From: an uncultured Clostridia bacterium
Lineage (GTDB): Bacteria > Bacillota > Clostridia > Oscillospirales > CAG-272
Length of the DNA: 48,660 nt
Direction: 5' to 3'
Assembly (NCBI GenBank): GCA_947630625.1
Contig: CANRIL010000018.1
Location: forward strand, 1-48,660
This document shows positions 8,050 through 16,507 of this stretch, piece after piece; position 1 is the first letter of the stretch; every line of letters starts with the position of its first letter. Under the pieces are notes generated by a model. The model made no database searches. It was given only the letters and a program-made list of their open reading frames with translations, and was not told the DNA's origin. The position numbers and the translations under genes were made by a program.

Positions 8050-8592
8050 TTATTTTGACGAGCCGCTGTGCCAATATTTATATTTCTTATAGCGCGCGTA
8101 TTCGACGGCGGCAAGGAGCAGCGCCATCAGAAAAATGTATGAGAGCACCGTTCTCAATATCGGCACCGGTATTGCAGCGGCAAGCGGGAAATTGAACGCA
8201 AAGAGCGCGGCAAATGATTGCCCGCCGGCGAAAATGTAACACACCTCGAACACGACGGCAAGCACGCCGTAAATTATAAAGAGGTACTTTCCGTCCCCGC
8301 GCACATACTCTATAACGTCAGCCCAAAGATCGAATTTCTCCCCGAATGTGCCCTCGCCCACCTCATCGTTTTCGACGTTCTTTTTTGCATACATGAGATA
8401 GAACGCGATCGCGTAAATGAACACCATTATGAAGTAGACGGGCGTGAAGTCCCGCTCGCTCTGGTAGTCCTCGTGATATACGAACAGGTTGATCGGGATC
8501 GCCGCCAGGATATAAAGTCCGAACGCGACGATCTCCGCTTTCAGGGTGCCGACGATCATTGAGATGACCGTTTTCTTTGTTTTTTCGTTCAT
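8050..8592 (-). CDS. Uncharacterised membrane protein, about four helices
   Basis: 180 residues, not recognised. Hydrophobic segments at about 18-40 (AEIVAFGLYILAAIPINLFV), 50-68 (PVYFIMVFIYAIAFYLMY), 100-120 (YLFIIYGVLAVVFEVCYIF) and 135-165 (LAAAIPVPILRTVLSYIFLM). The loop between helices 2 and 3 is charged (KKNVENDEVGEGTFGEKFD), and the C-terminus is basic and cytosolic-looking. The ribosome site GAGAGGAAG is good. It is a single-gene unit with a consensus promoter and a structured leader (8627-8655). No function proposed. Confidence 0.75.
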   Translation of the reverse strand: MNEKTKKTVISMIVGTLKAEIVAFGLYILAAIPINLFVYHEDYQSERDFTPVYFIMVFIYAIAFYLMYAKKNVENDEVGEGTFGEKFDLWADVIEYVRGDGKYLFIIYGVLAVVFEVCYIFAGGQSFAALFAFNFPLAAAIPVPILRTVLSYIFLMALLLAAVEYARYKKYKYWHSGSSK

Positions 8593-8626
8593 GGTTTCTT
8601 CCTCTCATTCGTTTAATCGACGAACG

Positions 8627-8655
8627 TGATCTTTCGATTGCGTATCAAAAGATCA
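8627..8655 (-). promoter_or_regulatory. Stem-loop in the 5' leader of the 8050-8592 gene
   Basis: Leftward transcript: 12-bp stem (TGATCTTTTGAT / ATCGAAAGATCA, one G-U pair) with the five-base loop ACGCA. It lies between the promoter and the ribosome site and is more stable than expected for chance. Confidence 0.55.
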
Positions 8656-8680
8656 TGGTTCCGTCTTGTTGTTGTTTGAA

Positions 8681-8709
8681 ATTATATCATGGTGTAATGC
8701 CTTTGTCAA
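8681..8709 (-). promoter_or_regulatory. Consensus promoter for the 8050-8592 gene
   Basis: Leftward TTGACA (8709-8704), 17-base spacer, TATAAT (8686-8681). The predicted leader is about 80 bases. The stretch 8710-8868 upstream holds no gene that I can see. Confidence 0.85.
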
Positions 8710-8868
8710 TACTCTTTTTGCATTTTTCTGATTTTTCTTGAAATTCTTCTATACGTGATACGCAGTCATGAGATTGTATTGCGAGCGGCAAGGCTGTTCT
8801 CCCTCTGCCTCCCCGCCGGAGAACCGATGATTTTCCGACAAACTTCAGATGGTGTTTAAATCATGCAA

Positions 8869-8912
8869 AATAAAAAAAACCGGGGAAGTCTTTCCGCAAA
8901 AAGACTTCCCCG
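8869..8912 (-). terminator. Terminator of the ABC transporter gene
   Basis: Thirteen-base stem CGGGGAAGTCTTT / AAAGACTTCCCCG, six-base loop, then on the leftward transcript G followed by eight T. Confidence 0.92.
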
Positions 8913-8928
8913 TGCGTTTGTTTTTCTC

Positions 8929-11919
8929 TTATTCCGTTCTCAGCGCGACAACAGGGTCTTTCTTCGCAGCGAGCCTTGCGGGGATGAGCCCCGCCACAAG
9001 CGTCAGCACCATGCTGATCACGACGAGGATCAAACCGCCCTCCCAGGGCAGAACGGCTCCGATGTTGTTGATGCCGGTCAGCGCGCGAATTATGAGGTTT
9101 ATCGGTATGCAGAAGAGCAGCGTCGCAAGGATTCCGATAGCTCCTGACGCGAATCCGATGATGAGCGTTTCCGCATTGAAGACGCGCGACACATCGCGCT
9201 TCGAGGCGCCGATTGAACGCAGGATACCGATCTCCTTCGTCCTTTCAAGCACCGAGATATACGTAATTATGCCTATCATGATCGAGGAAACGACGAGCGA
9301 CACCGCCACGAATGCGATGAGCACGTACGTTATCGCATTCAGAATCGTCGTGATCGACGACATAAGGAGAGCGACATAATCTGTATACGTTATCTGATCC
9401 GCCTCGTCGACCGAGTCGTTATAATCAGAGATGACGTTCGAGATCTCATCCTTGTTTGCGAACGTCGACGCATAGATGTATATCGCCGACGGCGATTCGC
9501 GGTCAACGATGCCGAGCAGCTTCACGTTGTCATCGTACGTCGACTCGGAAACGAGGAGCGGCACGTGTTCATCGTATATCATTTTATACATCTGCGCATC
9601 GAGCGTGAGCGCGTCAAACATTCCGGCAAGCTGCTCTGTCGTCATCACGGCGAGCTGCTGCTCGATCCCTTCGGCGTACGATTCCCTGATCTTATCCGCG
9701 ATAGATTTTGAAACGTATTCGAAAAGCTTATCGTCAGGTATATCGGCGAGCATTGACGAATATTCGGGATTCTGCTGCTTTATCATCTCTTCGAGCGCAG
9801 CCCGGTCAAGCCCCGCCATCTGCTGCGATACCTGTTCGTTGACGAAATCATCCGTCGGGACGGACATGATCTCCGTATAAAGCGCGGCGCGGTCAGCGGC
9901 GCTCAAGCCCTTTACATACTCGTCGACTGCCTGCCTGATCTCATCCTCCGTCGGCTCCTCTTCATCCTCGCTCGGGAACGGAAGCCCCGTTATAACGTCT
10001 GTTTCGGGATCGTCAAGCTGTGCCTTAACGATATCGCGCTTTTCGGTTTCATCGATGATGTGATCTGTCAGCGCCGTAGTATATCCGATCGAACCGGCGA
10101 TCGCGCCGGCAACGGCGTCCGGATTCGGACGGATAATGCCCGATATCCTGAGCTCCTGTCCGTTTGTGAACAACGTCGTCTTGCCGAGATCGGTTTCGGT
10201 AAGGTTGTGATACGTCTTTGATTCGCTGTCGTATGCGTAATTATCGGCGGAGAGGACGAGCCGCAGATTGCGGTCGCACATTTCCTCAAACGTCCATGGG
10301 CCGCCGTCGTTGTGTATCTCTTCTCCCTTTTCCATAGCTATGAAGCTGTCCGACATTTCCTTCGATGTCAGAAGTCCGAGGGTGTAGAGCACAAAGTCGC
10401 TGACCTGGTTATGTTCGTCTACGACGAGCACGATCTCGTTATATTCCTTAGGCCAGCTGCCGTACAAAAGATCGTACTGTTCGGTCAGGAGCGGATTCAC
10501 CAAAAGGTCTGTGTCGTCCTCGGCTGACGGAGGCAGCATCTCTTCCCACACGTTCAGCCCCGACATCATGGACATAGACATTGAGCCGGACGAGAATATT
10601 CCGGTCAGCGTATCCGAGCCGCCGCCGACAACGCCCTCCATCATGCTCTGCATCATCGTTATGGCGTCGGTGAGGACGTAATTTCCTTCCTTGTCCTCGA
10701 CGTAAACGTTCATCGGCACGTCGAACTCATACATGATCGAGCTCGCGTAATCGTCGAGCGGGAGCTTTCCATTATCGTCCTTTTCAGTCTCTATATACTC
10801 TTTGAACGAGGAAAGGTTGTTCTTCGTCGTCTCGACCGTGTTGAGCGCGTTCACAAAATCGTACATCACGTTGTTCGCGTAGACGTATTTTGACAGCTCC
10901 TCTTCTGTCCTGTCAAATCTGTCCTTGCCGCTCTCGGCCGTGCTGCGGAAGATGCTGCCGATATCGACTGACTCCGCCTGAAGCGTTATCGGATACGACG
11001 AAAGCGTGTCCTCCTGAACCTGATTTATATACAGTTTGATGCCGGTTGAAAGCGAAAGGATCAGCGCTATGCCTATAATGCCGATGCTTCCGGCAAACGC
11101 GGTGAGAAACGTCCTCGCCTTTTTCGTCATCAGGTTGTTGCACGAGAGCGAAAGCGCCGTAAGGAAGCTCATCGAGGTGTGCTTTGTCTTCTCCTTCGCC
11201 GCATTATCCGAAGGGGCAGGCTCAGCCTCCGCCGCCGTCGGCGTATACGGGGCGCTGTCCGAGGTGATCTGACCGTCGAGCAGACGGACTGTCCTCGTCG
11301 CGTACTGCTCCGCGAGGTCGGGGTTGTGCGTGACCATTATTATAAGGCGGTCGTTTGAGATCTCTTTAAGTATCTCCATGACGCCGACGCTGTTCTCGGA
11401 ATCGAGCGCGCCTGTCGGCTCGTCCGCGAGCAGGATCTCCGGGTCGTTGACGAGCGCCCTCGCTATCGCGACGCGCTGCATCTGCCCGCCCGACATCTGG
11501 TTCGGCTTCTTGGTGAGCTGATCCCCAAGCCCGACGCGTTCAAGCGCTTCCTTCGCGCGCCTTCTGCGTTCCGATTTCGAAACGCCCGAAAGCGTCAGCG
11601 CGAGCTCGACATTTGAAAGCACCGTCTGGTGAGGGATAAGGTTATATGACTGGAATACAAAGCCTATGCTGTGGTTGCGGTACGCGTCCCAATCGGCGTC
11701 GCGAAAGCTCACCGTGTTTCTGCCGTTGACGGACATCTCGCCCGAAGTGTACCTGTCAAGCCCGCCTATAATATTGAGCAGCGTAGTTTTTCCGCATCCG
11801 GAAGGACCGAGCACCGCGACAAATTCACTTTTCCGAAACTCTATATTTATACCGCGCAGCGCGTGGACAACGGAATCGCCGGACACATAATCCTTCGTTA
11901 TATTACTGAGTCTGAGCAA
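8929..11919 (-). CDS. MacB-type ABC transporter, ATPase fused to FtsX-like permease
   Basis: 996 residues. ATPase domain 1-225: Walker A GPSGCGKTT (39-47), signature MSGGQMQ, Walker B ILLADEPTGALD, H-loop MVTHN. After a Pro/Ala/Glu linker comes the first membrane helix (about 270-290, SIGIIGIALILSLSTG). A large extracytoplasmic domain (about 295-850) follows, then three helices (LIAFVAVSLVVSSIMIGII; LIIGFASGAIGILATLLFC; LILVVISMVLTLVAGLIPA) with the FtsX motif LERTKEIGILRSIGASKRDV. Such fusions export peptides or lipoprotein-type substrates, or transmit force, and do not import nutrients; the substrate is unknown. The start is TTG (11919) with GGAGG seven bases upstream. It stands alone, without a separate adaptor or regulator beside it. 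Confidence 0.92.
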   Translation of the reverse strand: MLRLSNITKDYVSGDSVVHALRGINIEFRKSEFVAVLGPSGCGKTTLLNIIGGLDRYTSGEMSVNGRNTVSFRDADWDAYRNHSIGFVFQSYNLIPHQTVLSNVELALTLSGVSKSERRRRAKEALERVGLGDQLTKKPNQMSGGQMQRVAIARALVNDPEILLADEPTGALDSENSVGVMEILKEISNDRLIIMVTHNPDLAEQYATRTVRLLDGQITSDSAPYTPTAAEAEPAPSDNAAKEKTKHTSMSFLTALSLSCNNLMTKKARTFLTAFAGSIGIIGIALILSLSTGIKLYINQVQEDTLSSYPITLQAESVDIGSIFRSTAESGKDRFDRTEEELSKYVYANNVMYDFVNALNTVETTKNNLSSFKEYIETEKDDNGKLPLDDYASSIMYEFDVPMNVYVEDKEGNYVLTDAITMMQSMMEGVVGGGSDTLTGIFSSGSMSMSMMSGLNVWEEMLPPSAEDDTDLLVNPLLTEQYDLLYGSWPKEYNEIVLVVDEHNQVSDFVLYTLGLLTSKEMSDSFIAMEKGEEIHNDGGPWTFEEMCDRNLRLVLSADNYAYDSESKTYHNLTETDLGKTTLFTNGQELRISGIIRPNPDAVAGAIAGSIGYTTALTDHIIDETEKRDIVKAQLDDPETDVITGLPFPSEDEEEPTEDEIRQAVDEYVKGLSAADRAALYTEIMSVPTDDFVNEQVSQQMAGLDRAALEEMIKQQNPEYSSMLADIPDDKLFEYVSKSIADKIRESYAEGIEQQLAVMTTEQLAGMFDALTLDAQMYKMIYDEHVPLLVSESTYDDNVKLLGIVDRESPSAIYIYASTFANKDEISNVISDYNDSVDEADQITYTDYVALLMSSITTILNAITYVLIAFVAVSLVVSSIMIGIITYISVLERTKEIGILRSIGASKRDVSRVFNAETLIIGFASGAIGILATLLFCIPINLIIRALTGINNIGAVLPWEGGLILVVISMVLTLVAGLIPARLAAKKDPVVALRTE

Positions 11920-11945
11920 AAGCCTACCTCCATGACCGTTTTATT

Positions 11946-11988
11946 ATCGTAGTACGATTATACTACCCCCCGCGCCGCCGTTTGTCAA
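11946..11988 (-). promoter_or_regulatory. ABC transporter promoter with overlapping palindromes
   Basis: Leftward TTGACA (11988-11983) and TATAAT (11962-11957) are separated by 20 bases instead of 17. The -10 box is inside the inverted repeat GTAGTA-6-TACTAC (11949-11966) and overlaps the perfect palindrome ATCGTAGTACGAT (11946-11958). This layout suggests a regulated promoter: repression by occlusion, or MerR-like activation of an over-long spacer. Confidence 0.6.
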
Positions 11989-12057
11989 GCGACTTTTGAA
12001 AGAGTTTTCACAATGTTCACAAACGCGTCACTTTTAAGTCAATTTTGCCGTCCGCCC

Positions 12058-12086
12058 TTGAAATAGGCCTTTCCGTGTGATACAAT
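12058..12086 (+). promoter_or_regulatory. Promoter for the sugar kinase gene
   Basis: TTGAAA (12058-12063), 17-base spacer, TACAAT (12081-12086). The leader is about 65 bases and AT-rich. Confidence 0.75.
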
Positions 12087-12159
12087 TATCGTGCAATATG
12101 TTGAAACCCGCGTCAAAATTTACTTTATGTATTTTATTTAATGAAAGGAACACAATAAC

Positions 12160-13182
12160 ATGGGAAAGCTCGTTACATTCGGTGAGATCATGCTCAGGCT
12201 CGAACCTCCGGCGCGCATGCGCATTTCGCAGGCTCATTCATACGAGGTACAGTACGGCGGCGGCGAGGCGAACGTCGCCGTTTCGGCGGCAAATTACGGC
12301 ATGGAGGCCGAATTTGTCACGCGTCTGCCGAAAAATCCGATCGCGGAGGCGGCGATAGCAGAGTTGCGCGGCATCGGCGTCGGCGTCTCGCACATCGCGC
12401 GCGGCGGTGAGCGGATGGGCATCTACTTCGTCGAGCACGGCGCGTCTCAGCGCCCGTCAAACGTTATCTATGACCGCGCTCATTCCGCAATTTCCGAGGC
12501 GACGCCCGCGGATTTTGACTGGGACGCTATATTTGACGGCGCCGAGCGCTTTCACTTCACGGGGATAACTCCCGCCCTCTCGCCCGCCTGCGCCGACATC
12601 TGCGCCGCCGCCCTCCGCGCGGCGAAGAGCCACGGCGTCATAGTTTCGTGCGACCTCAATTACAGAAAAAAGCTCTGGTCGACAGAGGAAGCGAACCGCG
12701 TGATGTCTGAGCTCATGCAGTACGTCGATGTCTGTATAGCGAACGAGGAGGACGCCGACCGCGTCTTCGGTATACGCGCGGACGACACCGATATCACGAC
12801 CGGCACGATCTCCGATGAAGGATATCGCCAGGTCTGCCGCAAACTGACTGAGCGCTTCGGATTCTCCACCGTCGCCGTGACGCTGCGCGAAAGCATCAGC
12901 GCGGACACAAACAAGTGGTCTGCGATGATGTACCGGGACGGCAAATTTTATAAATCGAAGAAATATACGATCGAGATCGTTGACCGCGTGGGCGGCGGCG
13001 ACAGCTTCTCCGGCGGACTGATATACGCCGACCACGCCGGAATGGAGCCGCAGGCGGCGCTCGAGTTCGCGGTCGCCGCGAGCTGCCTCAAGCACTCCGT
13101 CGTCGGCGATTTCAACCGCGTGTCAAAGGAAGAGGTGCTCGCGCTGGCAGGCGGCGACGGCAGCGGCAGAGTGTCACGTTAA
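12160..13182 (+). CDS. kdgK: PfkB-family sugar kinase, probably 2-dehydro-3-deoxygluconokinase
   Basis: 340 residues, ribokinase fold. Seen: N-terminal VTFGEIMLRLEPP, the substrate-loop GGGEANVAVSAANYG, SCDLNYRKKLW and the active-site motif RVGGGDSFSGGLIYA with catalytic Asp281. The GEIMLRL start, the DLNYRKKLW motif and the length fit 2-keto-3-deoxygluconate kinases, which feed uronate breakdown into the Entner-Doudoroff end steps. No KDPG aldolase or uronate gene is adjacent, so substrate assignment is inference. The ribosome site is AAAGGAA. Confidence 0.85.
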   Translation: MGKLVTFGEIMLRLEPPARMRISQAHSYEVQYGGGEANVAVSAANYGMEAEFVTRLPKNPIAEAAIAELRGIGVGVSHIARGGERMGIYFVEHGASQRPSNVIYDRAHSAISEATPADFDWDAIFDGAERFHFTGITPALSPACADICAAALRAAKSHGVIVSCDLNYRKKLWSTEEANRVMSELMQYVDVCIANEEDADRVFGIRADDTDITTGTISDEGYRQVCRKLTERFGFSTVAVTLRESISADTNKWSAMMYRDGKFYKSKKYTIEIVDRVGGGDSFSGGLIYADHAGMEPQAALEFAVAASCLKHSVVGDFNRVSKEEVLALAGGDGSGRVSR

Positions 13183-13200
13183 GCGGATTTTAAAATTTTT

Positions 13201-13490
13201 CCGCGCCGCATATGCGTTCACGCGCGTTAAAATGTGCTCTGCATTTGGCTTTGACAGCACGTTCGCGCCGTGCCGCAAAATGTGGTTAAACACTAAAAAT
13301 GCGACCCGCTTCGACAGCACGCTCGCGCCGCCTCAAATGCGTTAACACGAAAAAACCTACCTCGGCGTCGGCAGCACGTTCGCACCGTGCCGCAGCTGTG
13401 TTTACGCGCTAAAATTCGCCCTGCCTCGGCGTCGACAGCACGCTCGCGCCGCTGCCAATGCGTTTACGCGCAAAAAAATCCGCTGACGCA
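13201..13490. repeat. Degenerate tandem repeat, about 4.5 copies of 57-64 bases
   Basis: Copies start near 13252, 13312, 13369 and 13433, each with the core GACAGCACGYTCGCGCCG (GGCAGCACG in the third), followed by an ATGCGTTTACGCGC-like block, an A-run and CCTGCCTCGGCGT-like sequence; a partial copy (13207-13250) precedes them. No plausible protein in any frame. It fills most of the 419-base gap between the kinase and lipoprotein genes. Confidence 0.7.
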
Positions 13491-13562
13491 TTTGAGCTTG
13501 AGCCGATTTTATCCGTTTTCAAAATTTGTCTCGGATAATCCGCACGCCCCGGCAAAAAATAT

Positions 13563-13600
13563 GCTTGTAGGAATCTACACAAAGAAGGAAAACTACAAGC
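13563..13600 (+). promoter_or_regulatory. Inverted repeat bracketing the ribosome site of the lipoprotein gene
   Basis: GCTTGTAG (13563-13570) is the perfect complement of CTACAAGC (13593-13600), which ends one base before the ATG; the AAGGA ribosome site is in the loop. A competing short hairpin TGTAG-GAAT-CTACA uses the same left arm. Together they could act as a translation switch. Confidence 0.45.
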
Positions 13601-13601
13601 T

Positions 13602-14147
13602 ATGAAAAATATTATAACGCGCGCGGCAGCGCTCTTTATCTGCGCGGCGTGCCTGCTCGCATTCACCGCCTGCACAGACGGCGACACCGACCAGGACCGT
13701 GACGGCATCTACGGCGAGGAAGGCAAATCCGGAACGGACAACATTCTCGGCGACGGCGGCGTTGACGACAAAGCAAACGGCAGCGTGACCGACGCCCCTA
13801 ACCTCGGCGACATCACCGACGACCTTGGCACAACAAACGGCACCAACGGCGGGATCATTGACGGCAACGGCGATGTGAACGGCAACGGCGATGTGAACGA
13901 CAACGGCGGCGTGAACGGCAACGGCGGCGTGAACGGCAATGGCGGCATGAACGGCAACGGCGGCGTGAACGGCAACGGCGGGGACGCCGACAGCGACAAC
14001 AACGGCGGTGTCCTAGACCCTGACGACGACGTAAACGGCGGCATGAATAACGGCAGCGACAGCGGAAGCGCCAAAAGCGGCAACTCCGTTGACCCCGAAC
14101 TCGGCATCGGCACTGACGGCACACGCCCCGGCACATCCGAGCAGTAA
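13602..14147 (+). CDS. Low-complexity Gly/Asn/Asp-rich lipoprotein
   Basis: 181 residues. Lipoprotein signal: basic start, hydrophobic core AALFICAACLLAFTAC with the lipobox cysteine near residue 24. The mature protein is almost entirely Gly, Asn, Asp, Ser and Thr and very acidic. Residues about 85-127 are repeats of a six-residue unit V/M-N-G-N-G-G, encoded by an 18-base DNA repeat (13860-13985) that is nearly identical between copies. No known domain. The many Asp/Asn/Gly positions recall calcium-binding loops, but spacing fits no named motif. It may be a disordered spacer or surface coat. A strong terminator follows. Confidence 0.75.
   Translation: MKNIITRAAALFICAACLLAFTACTDGDTDQDRDGIYGEEGKSGTDNILGDGGVDDKANGSVTDAPNLGDITDDLGTTNGTNGGIIDGNGDVNGNGDVNDNGGVNGNGGVNGNGGMNGNGGVNGNGGDADSDNNGGVLDPDDDVNGGMNNGSDSGSAKSGNSVDPELGIGTDGTRPGTSEQ
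13860..13985 (+). repeat. 18-base coding tandem repeat in the lipoprotein gene
   Basis: Repeated GTGAACGGCAACGGCGGC and close variants, in frame, about six to seven copies. Such repeats are prone to slippage, so copy number may vary between strains. Confidence 0.8.
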
Positions 14148-14165
14148 CGCAAATTCAAAAGTTCA

Positions 14166-14202
14166 AAAAACTCCGGTTCCAAAGTCTGGAATCGGAGTTT
14201 TT
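14166..14202. terminator. Bidirectional terminator between lipoprotein and LTA-synthase genes
   Basis: Fifteen-base stem AAAAACTCCGGTTCC / GGAATCGGAGTTTTT (one G-U pair), seven-base loop. The A/T ends provide a U-tract on both strands, serving both convergent genes. Confidence 0.9.
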
Positions 14203-14234
14203 CTTACATATTCAGCCTAACGTGCGCCCGATCG

Positions 14235-16382
14235 TCATCCGTAGTCTTTAAAGCCGTTCGGGAACACGTACTTATAATAATCCTTGTCGAGCACGCGCAG
14301 CGAATATTTTCTCATTGTCGCCACGACAGAACTCATCTGCGAAATGTAGGCGTCAAGCGCGCTCTCATCGACCGTGACGCCGGGCGCGAGCGTAAATTTC
14401 TTCTTGCCCGTGTCGTACTGTCCGTTCTTGTTTATCCAGCTCCAGCTCGATTTGTCGCAGTTGACGATCGCTATCGGATCGGAGTCGGAATTGAGGTCGA
14501 CGCCCATCAGAAGACGGGAATCATAGTTGACGCCGAACAGGTTCAGCACTGTCGGGATTATATCGAGCGCCGAGCAGGGCTTCGAGATCGTGACCGGCTC
14601 CTTCATTGAAGCCGACCAGATCACCGCGCCGTTGCGGTAAAGGTCAAGATTGTCGCGTATGCCGCTGACGGGCAGACCGTAAAGCTCGGCAAGCTCATCG
14701 TCCGACAAGCTGTAGGGGAAGTGATCGGCATTCATCACGAATACCGTATTTTCAAGCTGTCCCGCCTCCTCAAGCCTTTCGACAAGGTATTCGAGCATCA
14801 GCTCCACCTCGATCTGGCATGCGTAATACGCCTTAACATTGTCGCAGTACGGCAGATTCGCAACCTCGTCGCGGTGCCGCTTGCTCATCGAATTGCCCGT
14901 GAAGGTGTAATTCGCGTGCCCGCTGACCGTCATATAATAAGTGTGGAACGGGGCTTTGTCGATATAGTAATCTATCGTCTTTTCCGCCATCTCGCGGTCG
15001 GATTTAGGCCATACATCAGTCATGTCGTCAAGCCCGTTGCCGACTGCAATATAGTTTTCGTATCCGAAGCTCGGATGGGAAAGGTGACGGCTGTAATAAG
15101 TATACGTGTGATTGTGGAACGCGTAAACCGTGTAATCGCGCGCGGTGAAGACGTTTCCGAGCGCAAACGGCCACGTTTTGCCGCCGCACATCTGAAGGCA
15201 TTTCGCGCTGTTGTAGAACATGCCCGTCATGGAGACGTATTCGCCCGTCGCGGTACTGCCGCCCCAGAGCGAATTATAGTAGTTCTCCATGTAGAAGCCC
15301 TCGTGAAGCATCTTGTAAAGCGTCGGATAAAGCTCGGGATGATTCTCAACGACTATGGAAGAAAAGCCCTCGAGCGTCAGCTGTATGAGGTTCTTGCCCT
15401 CGAACATTCCCGTGTACTCGTTTTTCTTCGTCGGGGTGCGCGAGGAAAAATACTTGTGCATCTCAACAATGCTGTCGTCCTTTTCGCCCGCGATCAGCGC
15501 GTCCCAGTCTATGTCGAGGACGTTGTCGCCGTATTCGATCGGAGCAGGCGGGGCTACCGTCTCGGTACCGTCATCGGTGCCGGCAGGCGTGTTTGTCTCG
15601 GGCGTCGAGGGCCCGTCGGTGCCGGCAGGTTTATCCGTTCCGTGCGAGAACGGGTCGTCCGGGACACCTATGACTTCGTTTCCGCTGTATTCAGGCTCGC
15701 CGAATATAGTATATTTGATGTCGAGCCGCGTCTCGGTCAGAAGGCCAAAGCTGCTCGAAACCTTTTCCGGCATAAAGACGCCGTTATATATTTCGTTCGT
15801 CTCGGCTCCGATCACAATGCCCGCAAGCGCGGTCAGGTGAAGCATGACGGTAAGTACGATCAGCACCGCCTTGACGCGCACCGGAGTTCCGAGCGCGGGC
15901 GCGCGGCGCCTGCCCCAGACGCAGTATACAATGAGCGGGACGAGCATGAACGCGAGCGGCACGATATCGAGCAGTATGCGCTGCAGCGCCTCGCGCCAGA
16001 ACTGCGTCACCTCGCCCGCCTGCCCGATAGTCGACCAGCGGAAAAACGTCTGGAACTGAGTCAGGTAAACGAAATTCGCACAGTAAAGAAGCGTCAGCAC
16101 CGAGGTCAGCGTGATCACGATATAGACGTTGATCTTGTTGATAAAGATCGTCGAGAGCGCCGTCAGAAGGCAGCCCGCGGCGACTGAGAACAAAAGCGTA
16201 TATATAAACCCGGAAAAACCGCCGCCGTAGCTACCGGTCGAGATGCGGAAAACGATCTCCTCATATATCAGCATCACGGGGAACCAGAAAAGGAACAGCC
16301 TGTTGCGGCGCGTTATGCGGCGCCAGAAGCTCTCCGGTTCCGGGCGTCTTTGCGCCTCAGGTCTTCTTCTATATCCGTCCAT
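14235..16382 (-). CDS. LTA-synthase-family membrane sulfatase
   Basis: 715 residues. Five hydrophobic segments in residues 28-195, a Thr/Pro/Gly/Asp-rich linker (about 240-285), then an extracellular alkaline-phosphatase/sulfatase domain (about 325-680). Metal ligand region LTLEGFSS (Glu338) and nucleophile Thr377 in GGSTATGEYV correspond to LtaS positions; NADHFPYS holds the distal Asp-His pair, and CSALDIIPTVLNLFG is a family motif. LtaS enzymes polymerise glycerol phosphate from phosphatidylglycerol into lipoteichoic acid; related members act as primases or transfer phosphoglycerol to other glycans, so the exact reaction is open. The ribosome site is GGGAG. A weak promoter (TACAAT, 16452-16447) and a 14-base GC palindrome (16417-16430) lie in the leader. 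Confidence 0.88.
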   Translation of the reverse strand: MDGYRRRPEAQRRPEPESFWRRITRRNRLFLFWFPVMLIYEEIVFRISTGSYGGGFSGFIYTLLFSVAAGCLLTALSTIFINKINVYIVITLTSVLTLLYCANFVYLTQFQTFFRWSTIGQAGEVTQFWREALQRILLDIVPLAFMLVPLIVYCVWGRRRAPALGTPVRVKAVLIVLTVMLHLTALAGIVIGAETNEIYNGVFMPEKVSSSFGLLTETRLDIKYTIFGEPEYSGNEVIGVPDDPFSHGTDKPAGTDGPSTPETNTPAGTDDGTETVAPPAPIEYGDNVLDIDWDALIAGEKDDSIVEMHKYFSSRTPTKKNEYTGMFEGKNLIQLTLEGFSSIVVENHPELYPTLYKMLHEGFYMENYYNSLWGGSTATGEYVSMTGMFYNSAKCLQMCGGKTWPFALGNVFTARDYTVYAFHNHTYTYYSRHLSHPSFGYENYIAVGNGLDDMTDVWPKSDREMAEKTIDYYIDKAPFHTYYMTVSGHANYTFTGNSMSKRHRDEVANLPYCDNVKAYYACQIEVELMLEYLVERLEEAGQLENTVFVMNADHFPYSLSDDELAELYGLPVSGIRDNLDLYRNGAVIWSASMKEPVTISKPCSALDIIPTVLNLFGVNYDSRLLMGVDLNSDSDPIAIVNCDKSSWSWINKNGQYDTGKKKFTLAPGVTVDESALDAYISQMSSVVATMRKYSLRVLDKDYYKYVFPNGFKDYG

Positions 16383-16507
16383 ATAAATTTACTCCCAGAA
16401 ATCAATGGTACCGGCACGCCCGCGCGGGCGGCATTTTTACCCGTATATTGTATCACAAACGGAAAAATATTTCACCACGTAAATGTAAACATTCTGTAAC
16501 TTTTTTG

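Noticed and set aside
13201-13490. CRISPR array
   Set aside because: The repeats are degenerate, abut one another without unique spacers of even length, and no cas gene is present.
13709-14182. 157-codon Pro/Ser/Leu-rich open frame on the minus strand
   Set aside because: Mirror of the 18-base coding repeat in the lipoprotein gene; no ribosome site and only low-complexity sequence.
14721-16187. 488-codon plus-strand open frame
   Set aside because: Antisense to the LTA-synthase-like gene, which has all catalytic motifs; the product is an Arg/Val/His-rich shadow.
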